From the NCBI GenBank assembly GCA_031277445.1, contig JAITMH010000038.1, positions 1 through 11,605 of the forward strand: a stretch of DNA of 11,605 bases. The letters are read 5' to 3'. Position 1 is the stretch's first letter. Each line of letters begins with the position of its first letter. This DNA comes from Burkholderiales bacterium. GTDB lineage: Bacteria; Pseudomonadota; Gammaproteobacteria; Burkholderiales; Casimicrobiaceae. The position numbers were made by a program, and so were the translations under genes. Under the pieces are notes generated by a model, which did no database searches, was not told where the DNA came from, and saw only the letters and a list, made by a program, of their open reading frames with translations. Of the stretch, positions 6,632-11,605 are shown one piece after another.

Positions 6632-7234
6632 TTATAGCTTTTCCCCCAAATGGTATAGCTTTTGCAGCCATTGAGAACGTCTTTCAGGCGTACTTTTTAT
6701 CACTGAAAAAATGGGGAAACATTGCACCTTTTTAAATCCACAATTCATGAGTATCTGTCTTTTAAGAACCAAGCCGTAGTCATGTATTATAAAAGGCACA
6801 AATCGAACAATTCCGGGGGCGTCTTGTGCATTGACAATCCACGCTGTTTTGTTTTTTATCAGTCCTTTCATGTGCGATTTGCTGTCATATTCATAGGCAA
6901 AGCCTTTGGCAAACACTCTGTCTATAAAGCCTTTCAATATTGCCGGCATGCCTGACCACCAAACGGGAAAAACAAAAACCAAATGGTCAGCCCATAATAT
7001 CGCTTCACGATAAACCTGCACTTCCGGGTCATGTTGCAGATCCCGTCTGAGTTTATTCTCGTCAAAAAAAAGAACAGGGTTAAAATTTTCCTGGTACAAA
7101 TCAGAAATTTTTATTTCATGTCCAGCAGCTTCCAGACCTCTTTTCAGGTTTTCAAACGCGGCGAAACAAAGCCCTTTTCTGTTGGGGTGAGCCACAATCA
7201 TATACACTTTTTTGACATTTACCTCTTTGTTCAT
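6632..7234 (-). CDS. Flavodoxin-fold NAD(P)H dehydrogenase (quinone), NQO1/MdaB/KefF-like
   Basis: These FMN- or FAD-binding flavoproteins make two-electron reductions of quinones and other electrophiles with NAD(P)H, in the cytoplasm. The 200-residue sequence has the family pattern: MIVAHPNRKG (12-21) at the phosphate-binding loop, then ADHLVFVFPVWWSGMPAILKGFIDRVF (82-108, with the flavin-binding PVWWSGMP at 90-97) and GFAYEY (111-116). The ATG at 7234 has only a weak ribosome site (GAAAGCGACAA); no better in-frame start is seen before the conserved segment. Base composition is strikingly AT-rich (24 G/C in 60 bases at 6661-6720) compared with its neighbours, and codon choice follows, which suggests recent transfer. 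It lies 101 bp downstream of the RND gene on the same strand but probably has its own promoter. The physiological substrate is unknown. Confidence 0.85.
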   Translation of the reverse strand: MNKEVNVKKVYMIVAHPNRKGLCFAAFENLKRGLEAAGHEIKISDLYQENFNPVLFFDENKLRRDLQHDPEVQVYREAILWADHLVFVFPVWWSGMPAILKGFIDRVFAKGFAYEYDSKSHMKGLIKNKTAWIVNAQDAPGIVRFVPFIIHDYGLVLKRQILMNCGFKKVQCFPIFSVIKSTPERRSQWLQKLYHLGEKL

Positions 7235-7324
7235 TTGTCGCTTTCATCAGATCAAAAACCACTGTTACGCTCAACATTTCATGGATGAAACTTTCCACTT
7301 GTGTGGGGTCGCTCTAAATCCCCT

Positions 7325-7334
7325 CCCCCCCCCC
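7325..7334. repeat. Ten-base C (G on the coding strand) homopolymer
   Basis: Ten consecutive C bases start one base from the RND stop codon (TCA at 7336-7338), preceded by CCCT. The tract lies outside both flanking genes, so a length change would not shift a reading frame. Confidence 0.9.
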
Positions 7335-7335
7335 A

Positions 7336-10300
7336 TCACGTCCTCAGCCTTCCAAGCCAACGCGAAAAATCATCTACGTAGGTGAACACTACCGGCACAA
7401 TGAGCAGGCTGAGGATGGTGGATGTGAAGAGTCCGCCGATCACGGAGATGGCCATCGGGGCGCGAAAGGTCGTGTCCGCATTGCCAAGCCCTAGCGCCAG
7501 CGGTAGCATGCCCGCGCTCATGGCGATGGAGGTCATTACGATGGGGCGTGCGCGTTTACGGCAGGCGTCAAGCAGGGCGTCGAGTCTTTCGAGTCCGCGG
7601 TTGCGTTGTGCGGTGATGGCGTACTCGATGAGTAAAATGGAATTTTTGGTGGCAAGCCCCATCAGAAGAACAAGGCCGAGCAGGGAGGACATCGAGAGGC
7701 TGGAACCGGTCAGCAGCAGTCCGACAAAAGCGCCGCCAAGCGACAACGGCAAAGCGGCCAGCAGTGTGATCGGGTGCAGGAAGTGTCTGAACAGCAACAC
7801 AAGTACGGTGTAAACGCACAGTATGCCGGCAAGGATGGCGATCAGGAAACTCACAAAGAGTTCGCTCATGAACTCCGCCTCGGCGATTTCCATAACGTTC
7901 AGCCCCGGCGGAAGATCAAGCACGGAGGGAAGCAAGCGAACTTGTTTTGAAACGCCGCCCATGGGTGTGCCTCCGAGTTCGATGTCGAAGCGTATGTTGC
8001 GCGAGCGGTTGTGGCGCGTGATTTGCGCTGGACCAGCGAACATTTCCAGGGAGGCAATTTCGCCGAGCATCACCGGGCCATGTGTGCCCGGCAGTGTCAG
8101 CCGCCCGATCATCGCCAGATCGCTGCGCGCTTTGTCGTCAAGTTTCACGAGGATGGGAACTTGCCGTTGGGAAAGATTGAGTTTGGCCAGCGCCGTGTCG
8201 TAGTCGCCAAGGGTGGCGATGCGCAGTGTGTCGGCAATGGCAAAACTGGTCACGCCAAGATCCGCTGCGCGAGCAAAATCAGGCCGAACGGCGATTTCCG
8301 GACGAATGAGACTGGCGCCCGATTTGATGTTGCCAAGTCCCGGCAGGGCGCGCAGGTCGCGTTCTATGGCAAGCGCGGCAGTACGCAGCGCATCAGGGTC
8401 GTCGCCTGTGAGCAAGAAGGAATAACGATCCGAGCCGTCCCCCCACCCAACGTCGAAGCGTGCGCCGGGCAGCGTTTCGAGCGCGGCGCGAATCTGATGT
8501 TCGATGACTTGTTTGCGCGGGCGTTCGCCACGTTGGGAAAGCTGAAGGGTCAGCGACGCTTTTCGCACGTCGCCGCCGGAAGATGCAAAAGCGTCGCCCC
8601 CTGCACTGCCGCCGCCAATGGTGGAATAGATGCGTGTTATATGATCCAGTTGTGCGAGTCGGTCGTGGACTTCTCCGACAATGTGGCGCGTTTGCTCGAG
8701 TGTTGCGCCCGGCGGCAGTTCAAGATGGATCTGGGTTTGCGAATTGTCGTCTGCAGACATGAAGTCTTGAGGGAGCAACACTGCAAGCATCATGGAAGCG
8801 ATGAAGAAGGCTATCGCGCAAACGATGGTAAGCACACGGTGGTTCAAACACCATTCGGCTTTTTTCGTGTACCACTGCACCCATCGCGGTTCGCTGTGAT
8901 CCCGCATGGAAGGTTGAAACATGGAAGCGGCAAGGATCGGCGTAATCATCCGGGCAACAACCAGAGACATGGAAACGGCGATCACGGCGGTCCAGCCGAA
9001 TTGTTTGAAGAACAGTCCTGCAACACCATCCATGAACGCAATGGGCAGAAAGACGACCACCAGCGTCGCTGTGGTTGCTACGACAGGCAGCCCGATTTCC
9101 GCCGTGGCATCGAGCGCTGCCTGCCTTGGCGTTTTTCCCATGCGCAGGTGGCGCACGATATTTTCGACTTCCACAATGGCATCATCGACCAGAACGCCCA
9201 CCACCAGTGAAAGCGCAATCAGGGTGACGACATTGAGTGTGTAACCGAACAGGTACATCCCCAGAAAGGCGGAGATCGCCGACAACGGAAGCGCCGTAGC
9301 AGCCACAATGGTTGCGCGAAAGTTACGCAGAAAAAGGAAAACAACGAACACGGCAAGAAACGCTCCTTCATAGAGCATTCGCATGGAGACTTGAAATGCT
9401 TCTTGTGCAAAATCGGCGAAGTTGAAAGCCTCGACGATTTCGAGATCGGGGTGAGCCGCGAGAATCTTTTGCAATTCGGCGCGTATCCCCGCGCCGGTTT
9501 CGACTTCGCCCTCGCCCCTGCTGCGTGTGACCTCAAACCCGACGGCAGGCATTCCGTCCAGCAACGCGAGCGAGCGCGTCTCAGCCACGGTATCCTGCAC
9601 CGTCGCCACATCCGCGAGACGAACGCGACGGCCATCCCAAAGCGGAATTTCCATGCGCGCCAGTTCTTCGGCAGACGCCACGTTTGCCAGCGTGCGTATC
9701 GGTTGTTCGCCACCCCCCAACTCAGCGCGACCTCCCGCCATCTCTATCTGCATCTGGCGAATCTGGCGCGAGATTTCCGTCACCGTCACCCCCAGCGCCT
9801 GCAAACGCAAAGGATCAAGCGTGACCCGCATTTCACGAGTGACACCGCCAACCCTTGTGACCGCGCCCACCCCTTTGACAGCAAGCAGGCGCTTCGACAA
9901 TTCATTGTCGATAAACCAGGACAGCGCCTCGTCGTCCCAGCGTTGTGAGCGCACCGCATACGCAAGGATGGGCATCGAGGCAAAGTCCACGCGGTTGACG
10001 ACCGGATCGAGCAAGTCGGACGGCAAATCGGAACGGACACGCGCAACCGCAGAACGCACATCGTCCACCGCCTCCTGCAAAGGTTTTTCCAACTGAAACT
10101 CCAGCAGGATTGTCACCACGCCATCCTGGATCGTCGAATACGTGTGCCTGAGTCCCTGTATCGTCGCGGCGGAATCCTCGATGCGTCGTGCGACATCGTT
10201 TTCAAGCTGTCCCGGCGCAGCCCCCGGTAGCGCAGCCACCACCGTCACCATCGGCATGTCGAGGTCGGGGAAACTCTGGATTTTCATGCGCTGGAAGCCA

Positions 10301-10386
10301 ATAATCCCGCCCACGCAAAGCAGCACGAAAAGCATGATGGGCGGGATCGGATTGCGAATCGACCACGCCGAGACGTTGATATTCAT
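7336..10386 (-). CDS. RND efflux permease, HAE1/AcrB family
   Basis: This inner-membrane proton-driven exporter works as a trimer with a periplasmic adaptor and an outer-membrane channel to expel amphiphilic compounds. The 1016-residue length is typical. The N-terminus (IRNPIPPIMLF) and first helix lie at residues 10-30, the two large periplasmic loops at about 35-335 and 545-840, and the helix bundles at about 337-490 and 843-1005. The proton relay is intact: D401 and D402 in VGVLVDDAIVEVEN, K914 in GLATKNS, R945 and T952 in RARPIVMT. The ATG at 10386 has only a weak ribosome site. It is downstream of its adaptor gene by 246 bp, an unusually wide gap filled by an inverted-repeat element. No outer-membrane factor gene follows, so either it lies off the right edge or a separate TolC-like protein is shared. 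The substrate cannot be deduced. Confidence 0.95.
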   Translation of the reverse strand: MNINVSAWSIRNPIPPIMLFVLLCVGGIIGFQRMKIQSFPDLDMPMVTVVAALPGAAPGQLENDVARRIEDSAATIQGLRHTYSTIQDGVVTILLEFQLEKPLQEAVDDVRSAVARVRSDLPSDLLDPVVNRVDFASMPILAYAVRSQRWDDEALSWFIDNELSKRLLAVKGVGAVTRVGGVTREMRVTLDPLRLQALGVTVTEISRQIRQMQIEMAGGRAELGGGEQPIRTLANVASAEELARMEIPLWDGRRVRLADVATVQDTVAETRSLALLDGMPAVGFEVTRSRGEGEVETGAGIRAELQKILAAHPDLEIVEAFNFADFAQEAFQVSMRMLYEGAFLAVFVVFLFLRNFRATIVAATALPLSAISAFLGMYLFGYTLNVVTLIALSLVVGVLVDDAIVEVENIVRHLRMGKTPRQAALDATAEIGLPVVATTATLVVVFLPIAFMDGVAGLFFKQFGWTAVIAVSMSLVVARMITPILAASMFQPSMRDHSEPRWVQWYTKKAEWCLNHRVLTIVCAIAFFIASMMLAVLLPQDFMSADDNSQTQIHLELPPGATLEQTRHIVGEVHDRLAQLDHITRIYSTIGGGSAGGDAFASSGGDVRKASLTLQLSQRGERPRKQVIEHQIRAALETLPGARFDVGWGDGSDRYSFLLTGDDPDALRTAALAIERDLRALPGLGNIKSGASLIRPEIAVRPDFARAADLGVTSFAIADTLRIATLGDYDTALAKLNLSQRQVPILVKLDDKARSDLAMIGRLTLPGTHGPVMLGEIASLEMFAGPAQITRHNRSRNIRFDIELGGTPMGGVSKQVRLLPSVLDLPPGLNVMEIAEAEFMSELFVSFLIAILAGILCVYTVLVLLFRHFLHPITLLAALPLSLGGAFVGLLLTGSSLSMSSLLGLVLLMGLATKNSILLIEYAITAQRNRGLERLDALLDACRKRARPIVMTSIAMSAGMLPLALGLGNADTTFRAPMAISVIGGLFTSTILSLLIVPVVFTYVDDFSRWLGRLRT

Positions 10387-10445
10387 ACTTGACCAGCGCC
10401 CATTGCTCGGGCTTTTTTGAAAAATGAGACTATGTGGCTGAATAT

Positions 10446-10597
10446 CTCACGCGAAGGCGCGAAGACGCGAAGATATATCAAGGGAGCCGCCGCATGGGTG
10501 AATATTTTTATCTCTGATAACGCACTGCTTGTCGGCGAAGAAGTGTTTGTACTCAGGCTGGAAGTCCCTCCTTCGCGTCTTCGCGCCTTCGCGTGAG
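10446..10597. repeat. Perfect 27-bp inverted repeat element between adaptor and pump genes
   Basis: The arms 10446-10472 and 10571-10597 are exact reverse complements over 27 bp, separated by 98 bp. Each arm is itself repetitive (GCGAAG units) and ends in the CTTCGCGTGAG core also found at 4020-4030 and 4090-4100. A small 7-of-8 bp hairpin (10523-10530/10538-10545) lies in the middle. The whole intergenic region is further flanked by a 12-bp inverted repeat (10417-10428/10632-10643) that overlaps the adaptor stop codon. No transposase is present. In RNA this would form a long stem that could protect the adaptor message or reduce pump translation. Confidence 0.85.
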
Positions 10598-10632
10598 CGT
10601 TTTTTAGATTTAAAAAAGTCATTTTTCGATGC

Positions 10633-11605
10633 TCATTTTTCAACAACCCGCACCCGGTCACCGTCGTTGAGAAAACCCGCGCCTGCCAACACAATTCTCG
10701 AATCCGGCGCAAGACCGTCGAGAATTTCCACGCGATCTCCGATACGCCGCCCCGTCATCACCTTCACCTGACGAACCGAGTCATCCGGTTCCAACTGAAA
10801 CACGTAGCTGAACGCCTCGCGCATCGTCACCGATTGCGACGGAACCGTCAGCGCAGGTTGCAGACCCAAATGAAACTCGCCGCGTGCGAACATTCCTGGT
10901 CGTATCGCCGCATCCGGCGGAAGATCGACGTAAGCAAACCCCGTGCGTGTGCGCACATCAAGCGTTGGCGCGACCATTCGGACAGAACCTTCAGCGAAGC
11001 GTTCATCCGCAAGCGTCAGTTGCACTGAAACACCGGGAGTGATGCGCTCCAGTTCGACATCCATCAATTCCGCCCGCCATTCCAGACGTCCCTTCCGGAT
11101 CAGTCGGAAAAGCTCCCCGCCAGGACCGAACACCGCGCCCACCGTCGCGGAGCGTGCCGAAATCACGCCGCCATCGGGCGCCAGCACACGGGTGCGAACA
11201 AGACGCAATTCCTGCGCCGCAAGCGCTGCCTGCGCCAACTCAACCTGCGCACGAGCAGATTGTTCGGCAGACAGATATTGAACGATATTTTGATCGCTCA
11301 TTGCCCCGCTGCCGCGCAAAGCTCTTGCGCGTTCGGCGTCATCACGAGCCGTCTCCATCACACTGTGCGCCTGCGCAAGCGCCGCCTTCGCCTGCGCAAC
11401 ATCAATTTTGACCGGCTCATCGTCGAACACCGCAAGCACCTGCCCCGCCTTCACCGTGTCGCCCACATCCGCAAACACCTCGGCCAAGCGCAAAGCCTGC
11501 ACATCGGAACCAATCACGGCTTCCTGCCATGCCTCAACAGAACCATTGGCCAGAATGCGAACCGGCCAATCTTCCGTCTCAGGTTGCGCCACCGTCACCG
11601 TCAGC
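10633..11605 (-). CDS. RND efflux periplasmic adaptor (membrane fusion protein), N-terminus outside window
   Basis: Adaptors bridge the RND pump and the outer-membrane channel in the periplasm. About 323 residues are visible, ending at the TGA at 10635-10633. The GTG at 11598 is probably an internal Val: the frame stays open to the window edge and the signal peptide or lipobox expected at the N-terminus is not yet reached. Visible parts in order: the first half of the lipoyl domain (VFADVGDTVKAGQVLAVFDD), an alpha-helical hairpin rich in Ala, Gln and Glu with SAEQSARAQVELAQAALAAQ, the second lipoyl half (RVLAPDGGVISARSATVGAVFGPG), a beta-barrel (LEWRAELMDVELERI to MFARGEF), and a membrane-proximal domain ending LAGAGFLNDGDRVRVVE. 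The helical hairpin is short. It is upstream of the pump gene on the same strand and surely forms one efflux system with it. Confidence 0.92.
   Translation of the reverse strand, partial: LTVTVAQPETEDWPVRILANGSVEAWQEAVIGSDVQALRLAEVFADVGDTVKAGQVLAVFDDEPVKIDVAQAKAALAQAHSVMETARDDAERARALRGSGAMSDQNIVQYLSAEQSARAQVELAQAALAAQELRLVRTRVLAPDGGVISARSATVGAVFGPGGELFRLIRKGRLEWRAELMDVELERITPGVSVQLTLADERFAEGSVRMVAPTLDVRTRTGFAYVDLPPDAAIRPGMFARGEFHLGLQPALTVPSQSVTMREAFSYVFQLEPDDSVRQVKVMTGRRIGDRVEILDGLAPDSRIVLAGAGFLNDGDRVRVVEK

Noticed and set aside
8011..9210. Plus-strand open frame of 399 codons opposite the RND gene
   Set aside because: It is antisense to conserved RND sequence including the proton-relay helix; composition is typical of a shadow frame.
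10418..10643. 12-mer TGAAAAATGAGC-type matches at 6277-6288, 10418-10428 and (inverted) 10631-10642 as a regulon site
   Set aside because: AT-rich, low-complexity words in three gaps; too short and too simple to claim a shared function.

Overview
The window looks like a chromosomal accessory stretch of a Gram-negative bacterium, most likely a member of the Pseudomonadota (beta/gamma type). Support for this: an RND efflux pump with a periplasmic adaptor (needs an outer membrane), a TrmJ-type tRNA methyltransferase, moderately high GC in most genes, and dispersed intergenic palindromes of the GGGAGAGGG and CTTCGCGTGAG types. The genus assignment is inference only.

Layout. The left edge holds the 3' part of a plus-strand meso-diaminopimelate dehydrogenase gene. 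Every other gene is on the minus strand. Reading left to right: an NAD-dependent sugar-nucleotide epimerase/reductase, a small YcxB-like membrane protein, a Dps-family ferroxidase, the TrmJ SPOUT methyltransferase, an EF-G-like translational GTPase with a good rho-independent terminator, a non-coding stretch of about 400 bp, an AT-rich flavodoxin-fold quinone reductase that looks acquired, and an RND (HAE1) efflux permease preceded by its adaptor gene, which runs off the right edge. Transcription order on the minus strand is adaptor > RND, then quinone reductase, EF-G-like, TrmJ, Dps, YcxB-like, epimerase. Most of these are single-gene units. The adaptor and pump form the one clear functional pair, and dps > ycxB-like > epimerase could be read through.

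The most interesting signal is inside the epimerase gene. A 241-bp palindrome-rich element with imperfect terminal inverted repeats sits between two TA dinucleotides (the target duplication expected of IS630/Tc1-mariner-type elements). Element plus one TA is 243 bp, exactly 81 codons. It is inserted in frame after the second beta strand of the Rossmann fold, and the reading frame used is the only minus-strand frame open from end to end. The protein is therefore predicted as 408 residues rather than an ancestral 327. Other repeat structure includes a second GGGAGAGGG hairpin upstream of the ycxB-like gene, an imperfect direct repeat upstream of trmJ, a perfect 27-bp inverted repeat between the adaptor and pump genes, and a 10-base G/C homopolymer just past the pump stop codon.

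I found no tRNA, rRNA, CRISPR array, transposase gene or recognisable defence or secondary-metabolite system.
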